Below, one piece after another: positions 1 to 13,510 of a stretch of 64,000 nt of DNA. The translations under genes and the position numbers were made by a program. The notes under the pieces are model-generated. The model worked only from the letters and a program-made list of their open reading frames with translations, did not search any database and was not told the origin of the DNA. Source of the DNA: Zerene cesonia (Eukaryota > Arthropoda > Insecta > Lepidoptera > Pieridae); the NCBI RefSeq assembly GCF_012273895.1, contig NC_052128.1:2294001-2358000 (forward strand). Reading direction: 5' to 3'. How positions within the stretch are numbered: the stretch's first letter is position 1; each line of letters opens with the position of its first letter.

Positions 1-3000
1 TATTTGAACACGTATTAAAATGAAACTTTAGAATATAGATAATAATATGTATATAACTGCTAACAATGTAATACGTATATGGATAATTTTAAAAGTACGT
101 CTAATTCATTTAAAATTAATCAAAGTAACCGAACCCAATATTAACCCAATCTCATCTCAAGATATAAAAAACAAAAGTAGCCCGTTCACATCAAGCTCAT
201 TACCAAAGCAATATGACCTTAGAATTATCGTAAAAAAGTGCTAGATCGCTTGTAATCCTAATGCATTCGAAATGCTATACCAGAAACCGTTCTAACTCCA
301 CTGCTGAATAAGAATGAGGTCAAATTGGATCAGGGAAGATAACATCTCGTGCCGTAGCGTCAACAAAATAGACACACGTCACTTTTATATTATGATATTA
401 CGAAATATGTAAATTGAAGATCATTGAAAAAATGCCGATAAGTTTCAAACGAAAATTTCACATGCCACATTATTTGTTGGTATATAAATACAAAGCTTTT
501 AAAAGCATTAAGATAGTTGTTATTATTTTTTAATTTAGTTAATATTATTTTTACAGTAGTGTACTTCAAAAGAAAAGATCTAATTAAGCTGAATACCTAA
601 AAATATAATCGATTTTTAGTCAAATATTTCTTACATCAATCCGTAAAACAAACATGACCTATTAAATTATGATGACTTTGAAAGTCACATTAAGATTCCC
701 TAATAAAGTGTGTCACGACTTAAGTCTTATGTATCTACCTATCTACATATACGACGTTGATATTTTTTTGTTTAGGGTACTGTTTATTATGTTTTATAAA
801 ATCTTACGTGTATAAGGAATCTATAGACCCAGATATAGCTATACATCGATAGCATATAAAATACTTAAAAATATAACTATATCAAGTTAATTATCTGTTA
901 AGTCGGTAATTACTTTTTGTTATAAATGAATGATTACGTTGTCGGTACGCAGATCAAGCGGGCACATGTGCTTCAGTCTTCATGTTTTCGACTTATGGGA
1001 AAAAATAAATGTAGCTTTCATGCAAAAACCGTACAATATCAAATCGATGTTTACGATATTTTATTTTTATTAGCATTTAGAGAAATACGAGTATGTGTGT
1101 TAGATAAAAGTGATACATGGGCGACAATAAACAATAACCAGATAGATACTAAATCTAATTTAATTAATTTTATATCTGTAAACAATTCATAATTCATAAT
1201 AATTAATCCGTTAAGCAACATCACTATATAAATTATGTTACCTAAAATACATATTCCTCTTTCAAACACTTCAAGAGAGGAAACATCAACTACAATGGTC
1301 TCTTTACAATAAAAAAGTGAAACATGAAATACAACGCCACTGGATAGCCTAATTAAAAAGCCGACAGCCATTCCCCGTAAACTTATAAGACTAAAATACA
1401 GTTGCTCTAAAATGTCTCTCAGTCTGCGAATCCGGTCAAGACAACAAAAAATAATCACTACCGATTCCAAAGTATGGCAGAAATTCGCTCTGACACGCAC
1501 GCCCAAGTGAGCGGCCCCTTTATTTGACAGCAAATTAATAATCACACACGAGACCGGAACGACGTAACGCACGCCGGCAACAATACAACATAGACTCTGT
1601 AATGAGGGCGATAAAGTCTCGTGTAAACATTCGAGTCCACACAAATGGTCTTATGCAATTTTAATCCTTAAGTTTGGCGACATTGAAGCTCAAATCGAGC
1701 ACCGGAACGGAGTTAATAGGATGTAATTTATCCGGGTTTAAACGCAACGTTGCCGCACCGGGCCCGGCGAGACGGAGACGCTCGGTCGGTGTCCGTGTGA
1801 ATGAAAAAGACGAGTATGTTTTTACGATTTCGCGTAGCATTCATTAGTCGAGCGGGCAGATCGCGGGCGCGCCACCAACGCCGTATTGTGGATTGGCGCT
1901 GCATTTTAAAAGGTACTAAGCGGCGTTTCTCATTAATTTTCAGGAAGATGTGAAATTCACATCGCTGGGCTCGACAGTAAATAGCTTTCAGCTTGTTTCA
2001 CGGTTGCCGAATGTCGTGGGATCAACGTTTTGACAATGTTATAGCGTTAGGAATTAGGCCTATTGCCTCGCGCCAGCCGCTCGCAGCGAGATATTGTATT
2101 GACAATAATTGTTTATTAAACTTGTCGTATGATTTTTGCTAATTCACGTACGATTGAACCGACGTTGTTATAACCAAATGATTAAGAATATGAATTATGG
2201 AGTTAATTTTCCTTAAATACAATAGCCGTCGAAATGTTAATGTGTTAGCTAACTCGCCGTTCATTTGTGCGATAAGAAAGTATTTATAAACAATGGAGAT
2301 TATTTCGCGTCCAATGCACGCCCGACTCGTCGATAGTGTTATGAAATTTAAATGACTCTATTACTTTAATATTCTTCACCTTTAGATTTGTGACCACAAT
2401 CGCGATTCCTTGCCAAGTATTTCTCGTTAACATCTCTTAAAAATGCATTTGTCTTGCTATTTCTTCCGCGGTCTAACGGCGTCGTTTTGCGAGTTAAAAG
2501 TAAAATAAATACGGGGTCAAGGATTTTTCAACAAAACCTTTTTGCTCATGCAATATCTATTATTTTCTATATTTCACCGTGGTCGTTTGAGGCGCATTTA
2601 AATTTCTCTAAATAAGAAAAAAAAATGCTTCTTATCTTTGCTGAATATTATTTACAAGTCTCACGTATTATTCTTTGTGACAGTTTTGCTTCATTTCTTG
2701 TACTCATAACTTTTTTTCAATAAGTATAAAATTGTGATTGTTGTCTTTCACGACACAAAATTACTGAATCAAATTAAGTTAAACTAATCTAATTAAGTTA
2801 TAACAAAAATTACTTAAAAAAGGCGACAATTTAAATATATGTATTTAATCTACCCACCCATACCTTCAATTTATGCGTCCCACGCATGCCTTGTACTGCA
2901 TGTAATATAGTTATCACTACATAGTATGAGACAAATTCGCTTTCTCCGTCTGTCCCTATGTCCCTATGTACCTACGCTAAAAATATTTATAACGACGAAA

Positions 3001-4033
3001 CGGATTTTGATGGGGAATTTGTTTTATACGTATCTACAACATCTATAACACTACTACGAATTTAACGCGTGCAAAGCCGCGGGCAAAAGCCAGTAGGTAA
3101 TAAGCAATTAAATCGATCTTAAAAATCCAATAAACAAGCAATAAGACAACAATGGAAATCGATATCGGGTAGTTATCGGAGAGCCATTCATATGTGATTA
3201 ACGCATTACTCACACGACCCACATAAATCCTATACCTACGTATCCTATAACGATGCACTTAACCCACTAATATTATTAATTATCACGTTTGTATGTATGT
3301 AAGTTACCTACTACATTTATTTAATCAATCACAGCTGTTCCAATTGTGATAAAATAAAGAAGAAGTAATTTACTAACACCTATTTTTGTGAAGTATGACA
3401 TATATGACAATTTGATTTCATATAAAAGCACATTTGAAGTGTAGAAATAAAATACCTACACTTTGTTTGCCATTCAATTCTTGTTAAAAATTGTCTTTGT
3501 TTAACAAATAATATGTTTGTTGATATGTATACTTCAATATCATCCATACAAAGTTGGGACGAGTTACCAGAAATAAATAAATGTAGCTTAATTAACACTG
3601 GGAAACACGTCGCTTTGAAAACCGTCAATTAAATTACCTATTGCCTTGCAATTTCACGAGTTTCGGCAAATTAATAAATAATAGCTTTTGCTCGCGGCGG
3701 AATTTTCATAACATGTTCAATATTCCGAATCGGATACCTGCACCAAATAATTAGTAATGCATCATTTATTTTGATAAAATTTAATTATGTCGACCCGCTC
3801 TTGTAACATATGTTTACATACTACCCTACAATAAATATTTGACACTATAGCAAATTGTTCACTTATATTATATTACTTTTACGTATCTTTTTTTGGTACA
3901 ATACCTAGGTGTTTACAGTGAAAGCAATTATTAGTAAATATATCAATAGGAATAAATTAATTGATTGTGAAATATCACACAAAGCTATTTCCAAACAACA
4001 GTTACATTTTCAAAAATAAAATAAATAAGCATC
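1..4033. other. Gene-poor contig end
   Basis: No convincing coding exon. The block at about 1690-2110 is less AT-rich than its surroundings (CCGGGCCCGGCGAGACGG, CGGGCGCGCC) and may be regulatory. A Helitron-like copy lies at 2913-3095. The longest open frame (minus 1051-1644, 197 codons) is hydrophobic, low in coding character and unrecognised. Confidence 0.6.
2913..3095 (+). mobile_element. Helitron-like (Lep1-type) non-autonomous copy
   Basis: TCACTACATAGTATGAGAC at the start and GCGTGCAAAGCCGCGGGCAA followed by AGCCAGTA at the end. It is the same subfamily as the copy at 60126-60278. Confidence 0.6.
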
Positions 4034-4035
4034 TA

Positions 4036-5173
4036 CCTAGTCTTGCCATAAATATTGTAATAAAGAAAAAAGAAAATTGTTAACTGCAAATAACATTTAT
4101 TACTTTNNNNNNNNNNNNNNNNNNNNNNNNNNNNNNNNNNNNNNNNNNNNNNNNNNNNNNNNNNNNNNNNNNNNNNNNNNNNNNNNNNNNNNNNNNNNNN
4201 NNNNNNNNNNNNNNNNNNNNNNNNNNNNNNNNNNNNNNNNNNNNNNNNNNNNNNNNNNNNNNNNNNNNNNNNNNNNNNNNNNNNNNNNNNNNNNNNNNNN
4301 NNNNNNNNNNNNNNNNNNNNNNNNNNNNNNNNNNNNNNNNNNNNNNNNNNNNNNNNNNNNNNNNNNNNNNNNNNNNNNNNNNNNNNNNNNNNNNNNNNNN
4401 NNNNNNNNNNNNNNNNNNNNNNNNNNNNNNNNNNNNNNNNNNNNNNNNNNNNNNNNNNNNNNNNNNNNNNNNNNNNNNNNNNNNNNNNNNNNNNNNNNNN
4501 NNNNNNNNNNNNNNNNNNNNNNNNNNNNNNNNNNNNNNNNNNNNNNNNNNNNNNNNNNNNNNNNNNNNNNNNNNNNNNNNNNNNNNNNNNNNNNNNNNNN
4601 NNNNNNNNNNNNNNNNNNNNNNNNNNNNNNNNNNNNNNNNNNNNNNNNNNNNNNNNNNNNNNNNNNNNNNNNNNNNNNNNNNNNNNNNNNNNNNNNNNNN
4701 NNNNNNNNNNNNNNNNNNNNNNNNNNNNNNNNNNNNNNNNNNNNNNNNNNNNNNNNNNNNNNNNNNNNNNNNNNNNNNNNNNNNNNNNNNNNNNNNNNNN
4801 NNNNNNNNNNNNNNNNNNNNNNNNNNNNNNNNNNNNNNNNNNNNNNNNNNNNNNNNNNNNNNNNNNNNNNNNNNNNNNNNNNNNNNNNNNNNNNNNNNNN
4901 NNNNNNNNNNNNNNNNNNNNNNNNNNNNNNNNNNNNNNNNNNNNNNNNNNNNNNNNNNNNNNNNNNNNNNNNNNNNNNNNNNNNNNNNNNNNNNNNNNNN
5001 NNNNNNNNNNNNNNNNNNNNNNNNNNNNNNNNNNNNNNNNNNNNNNNNNNNNNNNNNNNNNNNNNNNNNNNNNNNNNNNNNNNNNNNNNNNNNNNNNNNN
5101 NNNNNNCAGATTCGAAATTCAAATGTAATATTTTTTTATAATTAAGTGTAACAGTATTTATGGCCAGACTAAG
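4036..5173. mobile_element. Mariner/Tc1-type transposon, interior unsequenced
   Basis: The left end (4036-4106) and right end (5107-5173) flank a 1000-N gap. Imperfect terminal inverted repeats are CCTAGTCTTGCCATAAATA (left) and CTTAGTCTGGCCATAAATA (right, reverse complement). A TA dinucleotide flanks both ends (4034-4035 and 5174-5175), as Tc1/mariner insertion requires. A transposase gene, if present, is hidden in the Ns. The same ends occur at 31954-32020 and 40246-40313 with 100% identity, so the family is young. Confidence 0.8.
4107..5106. other. Assembly gap (1000 N)
   Basis: Exactly 1000 N, inside a mariner element. Confidence 1.
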
Positions 5174-5435
5174 TATATTTATGTAATATATATTGTAAAT
5201 TATTATTCAGTAATATTATCACAAATTTGATCACATTAATAGAATTTGTAACTTTAAGTGGAGCTCAGGTTTCAATCATCTTTTTATAAAGATTTTATTA
5301 ACGACTATTGATATCTGAGTTTTTCATTATAAGTTCAAAAACAAACATTTATAAAAATTATCCAAAACACAAACGACACACGCCACCGACAACTAATAAC
5401 ATAATTAAAAATGCCACCACGTTAGAACGGTTCTC

Positions 5436-5484
5436 AGTTGAACGCGAAAGTATCGTAATATTCTCGAAAGTGCCGCGATTCCTG
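5436..5484 (+). promoter_or_regulatory. Possible transcription start and 5' noncoding exon
   Basis: An arthropod-type initiator TCAGTT (A at 5436), an AT-rich TATA-like stretch about 25-34 bp upstream (TAATTAAAAA, 5402-5411) and a strong splice donor CCTG|GTAAGT after 5484 delimit a 49-nt candidate first exon. No downstream exon was identified, so it could be a long-noncoding RNA, a 5' UTR exon of a gene outside the window, or chance. Confidence 0.22.
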
Positions 5485-6658
5485 GTAAGTTTAGATTAGT
5501 TGGTTCATTTATGATTCTTATGTGCCCACTAGCTACCTACTCGAGCCAACCTTGAGTTTGCAGCGTTAACTAGAAGCCACTGAAATGACTTTATACCGGG
5601 AATTCACTATACACTAAACACTGCACCGCTGCACTGATTTGAATCCAGGAACAATCCTATTTGATATACGTCTTAAACGCTATTTTTTAGTTCGAAACTC
5701 AAAATGAGTCAAATTTCTAAACACATTTAAAGGAAAGCAAGCAAAATCGTGAAGCTGGTTTTCCTTAGCGACGCCATGTTGTCTCAGACAAATTCATTTA
5801 AATATCAATTTTGACTACATCTCATATAGGTACGAGAGCCCAAAAGATTATTTTTTTATGAAGTTATAATTATACATTATGAAGTTATAACTATAACACT
5901 TATTACACGGATATCTATAAATATAGAGTAGGTTTTATAAATCACGATACAACATAATTAATGCAATCGATACGTAAAGCGAATTATCCATAACCACAAC
6001 GATATTATTATGAATACAAGTATTAATTTGTACATATATAAAGTGACAACATCCTGGCATACAAACAGAAATACGTTAGAAATCAATAACCACAAGAATT
6101 TTTAATTCAAATTTGGTAAGATTCACTTCAGTATGTTTATGTTTGTTTGAAAATTTCAACAAACCATTTGAACCTTTCACGTGACACAAATTATGAATAT
6201 AACACGACATCATTGAAACTTGAATATTAAAGGTCTAAACTCAAAGAATAATCCAGTCATTAGATCGGCCGGATAATAAGGGAACCGGCTAAAGTCACCC
6301 GAAACTGGATTGAACTCGTTTGCGGCGGATTCAGTTACTGTTACTACGCAAATGAGCCACGCAACCCATTTAATGCTTAATGATTCGCATTTCTAATCTT
6401 AATATCGAATTTTCTTTTTGCGTTTTTATGGTGGTATTGAAATAACAAACAAATATTCAATAAGACTTTACAATAAATCATGTATAATGATAATGCAATG
6501 TAAAACTCAGATGTTTTAGAAGAGTACCTATCTTTCAGTAGATAAAGGTTTGACATCAAAGCTTACCAAAGTAAACCAAGTACCGTTATAAGACCAAAAA
6601 TATTATTTAACACTATCTAATAGGAAGGAAAAATAATACTGAAGTAATGTTTTAATAT

Positions 6659-6702
6659 AAATGTGAATAAAAATTATTTTCATTTTATTTTTATTCACAT
6701 TT
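6659..6702. repeat. Perfect 16-bp inverted repeat
   Basis: Arms 6659-6674 (AAATGTGAATAAAAAT) and 6687-6702 around a 12-nt loop. It is followed by an imperfect inverted pair GGTACAACATTTC / GAAATGTACC (6715-6763) and an AATAAA-containing stretch, so it may be part of a small hairpin-type transposable element. Confidence 0.6.
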
Positions 6703-8183
6703 TATTTTTTCCTAGGTACAACATTTCGCTGAGGGTGTTGCCTCATTTATGTTGAAATGTACCTTTTCAATGAATTTTTGTGGCAATAAACATTTATTTT
6801 TTTCTTTTCTTTTCATAACATGATGTCACCATGTCCATAATAGGTGAAATTAGATTTGTTCAAAAAGTGTAAAACGAAGATAAAACAGTCATATTTATCA
6901 ATTAAATAAATTCCAAACCAATATAACACCACCTCCGGCGACACCGCCATAGCTCCATATTACAGAAGCCAATTTAAAAAGACCAACAGAAGCGCGTGAT
7001 TAGAAATGCATATAAAATCAAGTTAGTGACTAATAACAGTGCATAATTTATCGTTGTTCGGAACACGGCAACTCAATTGGGTTAATTAATGGACATCATA
7101 AAACATGGCGATAACTTCGCTACTATACTACCATATTCCACTTCGGAATAGCTCCACTTTTTACCGTAAAAACTAACTTTGACCAAATTCTAGATCACAG
7201 TATCCTCATTAATGTGACATTCGTCTTGAGTTTATCGAGTTTCTCGCTCGTTTCTTGTCTTCTCACAAATATAAGTGACATTTCAACTTGGTGGATGTTT
7301 AACAGAAACAATGACTATTCATAAGCATGTGTGTGAAGTTTAATGAATCGTTTTAATTATTTTTGTAATTTGATTAAACTTTTGTTGTGAGCCATGAAAT
7401 TTTAATTATAGCACACTTCTCACCTGTAGTTACGTTTCATTAAACAAAGAACTTTCTAGACTAAGAGCGAAGTACTATTTCTTACTTACTGAAACGAAAA
7501 ACATAGTCAAGGTCTTTCGTTTTTCGTTGCATTATATTATGAATCATGTAAGCTGGGCGAACACACGTTATGAATTAATTTATTTGACTAATTGATTGAT
7601 TAATAAAACACCAAACTCATCTAGCAATAGACCAATACGTTCAAACATTTCCCTTCTCGGAAATCATAAATAATTAAGCCATAAATAATACGTGTTTATA
7701 AATAATAGCTATTACATACAAATTATCCAACTGTAACTCGAAACGTCGTATATTACGTGTGTATTAAAAACAAATGGTCGTAATCAAGTTAAGCCGATAG
7801 TCTCCGCAGAGGATGTCACGGTCCATTGACACGCCGTCAGCCGCGCCTAACTCTCGTCATATAATAAGCTAACTTACCGGCAAACTCAATAAATATTGTT
7901 ACAATATAGTAATCCTTTAAACCGATCGCTTGGGAAACAACCGAGTTTCCGATTGCAGCTCTGCTAATAAATCGTTTTTTTTTGTTCGAACAATTTGAAA
8001 CTTGAAGCAATACCTATGCATGTTGCTAATTATGTTATACTTGCTGTCGCCCGTGGCTTCACTCTCCTCGTATCTGATTAAAGCCTCATAAATTCAATAA
8101 TGTCAAGATTATTTCCTTTATTAGTTAATTCTATCATTTTGTCGCAATTAAATAAGAATCCTTTAGCATTTTTAATACATACC

Positions 8184-8201
8184 CACACACACACACACAC
8201 A
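8184..8201 (+). repeat. CA microsatellite
   Basis: Nine CA units in the gene-poor region. Confidence 0.9.
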
Positions 8202-11200
8202 TCTTTTTACCAATGACAACATGCACTATCTATTATCAATTTATATAATTATTGTACCTATAATTCAGTTCATACAAAAGACATGTAGCATTACTAAACT
8301 AATAATCTTTTCATCTTCCATAAACCTCTAAAGCATTGGTTATGCGATATTGAATACATTTTAATTTAAACGTTACATAAAAAAGGATCCACACCTTTAC
8401 CATCAGAAGAAGGAAGAAGAGGCTTTATATTTACATTTGACCATCATAACATTTACAACAAACAATACCCAATATCAGAAAACAAATCTATCAACTATCC
8501 ACAAAAAAACGGTCCTTAAGTCTTTTCCACCTACTGTATATACAGATTCATTATTCAGCATAGAGCATTCGCCAAAGCGATACAACAAATTTAACGGTCA
8601 TTAAGTCGCATTGCGTTACTCTTGAGCGGCCCCGTGCTCGATTTATTGTGTCACTATATCTGCTAACAACGCTTCCTATAAACAGTGCCGGCTCAACCGT
8701 CGTAATACCTACCAGCGCCGACGATGAATGCGCCACAGAAATGGGTCACATAAAATATTCCTTCAATTTGCTGTTCATTTTATAAAGAAGTGTGTAAAAC
8801 GCGGCGCCATCTAGAAACTTTTCACCGCAAGTCACTCATATAATCTTCATATGTTGTTCAGTTTTAATATAGGGTTGAGCTATTGAGTATTTTCCTATTG
8901 TTGCTTCAATATTTACAATACAATTATTTCTTAGATATTTACAATTCAATACGGTAAAAAATGTTGAATTTACACTGTTAAATGTGACCTTTATTATTAA
9001 TAATTATATTCGTGTTTATTGTTACTTTAAAAGAATGTATCTGTCTGTAACTAGGTTAATACTATCTTTTTTTCCAACATCATCGCGAAAATAATAATAA
9101 GACTTGGTTGTTTATAATACGCCATAAACGTTATATCACATATTTTGCCTTATAATAAAACAAAAGCAAATATAGTTAGATAGTCTATGTTATAATCCGC
9201 ATAAAAATCCCCATTACGTCATGCATACCGTCCAAACCATAAACAGCATTAGACAAAGCAAAAATCCCCAGTTTTGAATGAATCCCTTTGCAAACCAAGC
9301 ACAAAGCTAGACCATGCATTTCCACTTTTTGCGTATATGCCACGATTCGTAGAAGTTACTTATTTCGCTATAAACTATTACGGCATAATAACCGGGAGCG
9401 TCGGCCTAGTGTTACGGGAACTCTGAACGCGACTGGTAATCATCAAGTGCAATTTCATAGAAATAAAAAAAAAATGAACGGATCATAAGCATGCGCTTTT
9501 ACGCATTACGTTTGATAACGTACGTGTAGATCATCACGCCGCATAAAGTAAAACAAAAAAATATAGGATGTAAACCTTAACCGTTTGTGACGTGTTTATT
9601 ATTTGTAATATGACAATATAATAACTAAAGAAATCCGTGACGTTTTCTAATACTTTTTACTCAAATCAAATCAACAAGACAAGCAGACCAAAGATAGAAT
9701 ATGGAGAACATTAACATGCAAACTGTATAACGTTCGCAGCGGGCGTAATGGCCTAATAGCTTTGAAGAAAGGGAGAGAGGGGTCAACATCTATACAATAC
9801 AATCCAGATCCACGTAACATTTGAGGTTCGCATACAGCTAATTGCTATGAATCCTTAGCCGACGTGTATCGCTTACCATCATGCGACACGTTGCGCCCGT
9901 TCGCCTTCCTTGTGACATAAAAAATGCACAACAATAATAAGGCAACGACACACGGCGCGGTCACGATCGCATTTCGCATGCACGACCATTGTATCCGACT
10001 GCATCCGGCATTCGCGAGGCCCACGCGCTCGCCTAGACAATACGATGCTTAAAGATAAACAACGATACTCGAATGACGTGCACCTAAGTGGCCGGCCAAT
10101 TCATGGATCCCCGTTTATCTCAATTCAAATACGCGTTTTATAATAAATTAATTTATTGCAACGATAACCAGACAATTTGCTCAATCGCTCTCATTGGACA
10201 TTCACGTTACTTATAACTTTAGAATTAGAATTTGTCCGTGTACAGAATCGTAAGATAAAAACGACTTCAAACATACGATTGTATTTAAGAAGCTACATGC
10301 AATTCGTTTCTACCACACAAACGCACCGCATACGTTCGTTAAGATAAAAAATAAATCATATCTCCCATCTACACGTACATTTTCACGCGATATGGAAGCG
10401 AATATCAATTTTCTTTTATCGCGCAAATTATCGGCGGAATATCATCTCGATTCCAACGAGATTGCTTTAGTCGACCACCTCGTGGGAAACTAAGAGATTG
10501 TCTGCGAGACCAATGAGCGTAAAATAGATTATATAAACTATTACCGGAGACGCTTTGGCGCGATGCTCGCACGTCTGCTTATAAAAGGTAGCAGGTTTAA
10601 TTTCCGTCGGAGACATGGAAATTAGCCTACGCCTCAATCTTGCCATTTCCGATTTTAAATACGAGTATCTCTCTGATGAATCATCAAAATATTATAAACA
10701 CATAATTAATAACTCTTGATAGATTTCCTAAATTGGTTTGTTTATTAAACTATAACTAGATTATAAAGATATTTCAGACTGAAAACATGACAACAGCTGT
10801 GTACTCAAAGTTCCATTAAAAAGTATAGCAAGTTCGTGCGCTTTTGCGGAAATTTTTCATCAATACTTTAACTTGAACAAAAGTAGGTATAGATGCTTGT
10901 TGGCCTTTTCATTTCATATAACAAAAATTACATAAACTCATTCAATTTTGCTTTAAAAAGAACGATTAGTATGAAGGGTCTAATACAGGAGATTTTTTAA
11001 TAGCACATTAACAGATGTGTGAATAACTACGTATGTTTGTTATTTCATTATCACATAACAAGGTCAGACGGTATAAGATGCCATATGTTACAGGTGGTAC
11101 CGAAACAGGTTAAAATAGGTTAATGGTTATTTAAATATATTCAATAAAATCAAAATTAATACACACTCAAGTATTAGAAATATCTGAGAAGTACATTAAA

Positions 11201-13319
11201 ACGGAAGAAATGTTTCCTAATTATACCACGTTCAAATTAATGTAATACATGTAGGTACCCACAGTTGGACCATTAGCTTTGGTCGTAAAACAAAAGTTGA
11301 AATCTACTACATATTATGACCGCATAAGATCGTTAACAGGGACAACCCATCTCTATAACCCCATTGTACGTGACGTTTATTTAAGTTTGATAAAATTCAG
11401 GTTTACAGGCAATTAAATTAAGCCTTTCTGTCTCAATTACGCACATAATACGCTTTGCATATCTATGGCCATATTATGAAGGAATATTTAATTTTTATAG
11501 ACTGATATTTAATATTTATCAGTACTATACAAATGCATCGAGTTAATCAGCATAATCCAACACCAACTAAACAACACACAGAACAACAATATTGTAATAA
11601 TTTTCGAGCTCACCCTGCCCAAATTAGTACCTATGTCAGCTTGAGTCTTTTAACATCTCTTACTAACAGAATCTGATAAAAAAAATTATCTTCTACTCAA
11701 TCAAAATATACGTGATGCTGTCTGTATACACGGCGAACATCACATTTCGACCATCCTTGAATGCTTGACATTGCAGCAACATTGACGGCGTGAATCAGGA
11801 TTATTTTCGTATTCGGGCAGAATCCATACGAAACTTCCGCGATGCAAAATGTTTATAATTCATAAGCGCTGGTGTGGCGACTGGCGGGCCGTGCGCGTTG
11901 GCGCTAAGCGTCTGCATTTGAGCAATATTGTCTAGCTAATTTAATGCAGGTTCTTTATAACTAAGATTGGTGGAAATTTATATTTTATATCAATTGTTTT
12001 TGTTATTAGATTTCATTATGATAGGCGTTTGTACCTACTTTATGAATACAAGCTTAATAATAGTGCATACGCTGGAAATTGTTAAATCGTTTTATATAAA
12101 GTTAATACATTCTGATTAGGTATAGGTAGATGCGTTTCTATTTAATATAAAATGATTCTCATCCTATATTACTATCAACCTAATCTAATGTACCTAACCA
12201 ATATTCATTTTATATTTAAGTATATACTTAAATCTAAAATCCATTAGCAATACCTAATAACATGTAATCTTATAAAAAGCTCTTCTATATAATAAAAACC
12301 CTCACATTATGGGCATTTGTCGATAACAGAAAGCAATCATATGAAAATAGCAAATACGTATAATATATTTAATAAATTACCGCACTATAATGTAAGCCTC
12401 AAATTGATAAGATAACACACCGACCTAATATCCAAGTTCATACTGATAAAACACCAAAATATGGTTAACGTCGTATCAAATAATTCACGATACAATATTC
12501 ATATCATATTATGATAATTTACAAAAGGAAGTATTATATATCTCTAATCGACTGAGCTTAAATTCTAACGAATTTTCTTGCTTTTTTTACGAAACTGGAA
12601 GATAAATATATAATACTAAGTTTTTCATAATACATATAGTAATTGAATGTGAGGCAGTTTTATCATGTTTTTCCGTCATCATGTTAAGGTCATATGATAA
12701 ATAATAAATTAAAATATTATAAAATTCTGCTGTTAATAAAAACGAAATGTGTCTACAGACATAGAAAGGTCCAGTACACCAAATTGCATAACATTAAATA
12801 TTTTTCATTTTTATATAGCACTAAAACTAATACGTATTTCGTAAAATCTATTAATTACATACGAAATCACAGTCGAGAGTATTTACTCTATTCATAATAC
12901 GTAGTACAATAAAAGAGATGTACCAAATACCTATGTAGACAGGCGACATCTAGCGGATATAATTTACAATAGGAGTAGCTTCTTGTCAGCGGCCTTTGAA
13001 TCCGGAAAGCGCGCTAATTACGAGCCGTTAATGTTTAATATCTATACACTCAACCAATTCAGAATAATAGAGGTCGACTTCCAATCTCCTTCACAATGCT
13101 GAAATGAAACATAAAGGAGAAGAAAGTAACAAAAAGATTGTGTGCTTAGCTTAAGAAATTCTAGGCCGTGGAAAATAGCTGAATCATAGTACCGAATCAA
13201 ATTACTTCGCTATTAAATATTTCATTCGACACTTACATAATCGTTAATTAACTTTTTTTTTGGTAAAATTTAGTGGAAAAGAATACCTCATACTTATTTA
13301 TACTTAAAGTTTATAAAAT

Positions 13320-13510
13320 ACTAGACGCTCGACCCGGCTCCGGATATCTAAGGGAGCATTTAATCGAAATAAAAATTATCCTATCACCCAAGTCATACCT
13401 CATATCCTGTTTGAATACCAAATTACATCAGTTCGTTCAGTAGTTTCAGTCTAATTGACGGCCAAACATCCAAACTAACAAACTTTCACATTTATAATAT
13501 TAGTGTGATG
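13320..13510 (-). mobile_element. Helitron-like copy
   Basis: Reverse-oriented: ACTAGACGCTCGACCCGGCT at the left, then a body with CAGTTCGTTCAGTAGTTTCA and the end CACATTTATAATATTAGTGT. Confidence 0.65.

Noticed and set aside
1051..1644. 197-codon minus-strand open frame
   Set aside because: Hydrophobic, with no recognisable domain, no supporting splice context, and AT-rich codons without coding bias in half its length. Probably chance, though its length is notable.
4077..5141. Long open frames across the N runs (also 30923-31969, 39223-40412, 55453-56692)
   Set aside because: They are open only because N codons are not stops; the few real residues come from mariner ends or intron sequence.
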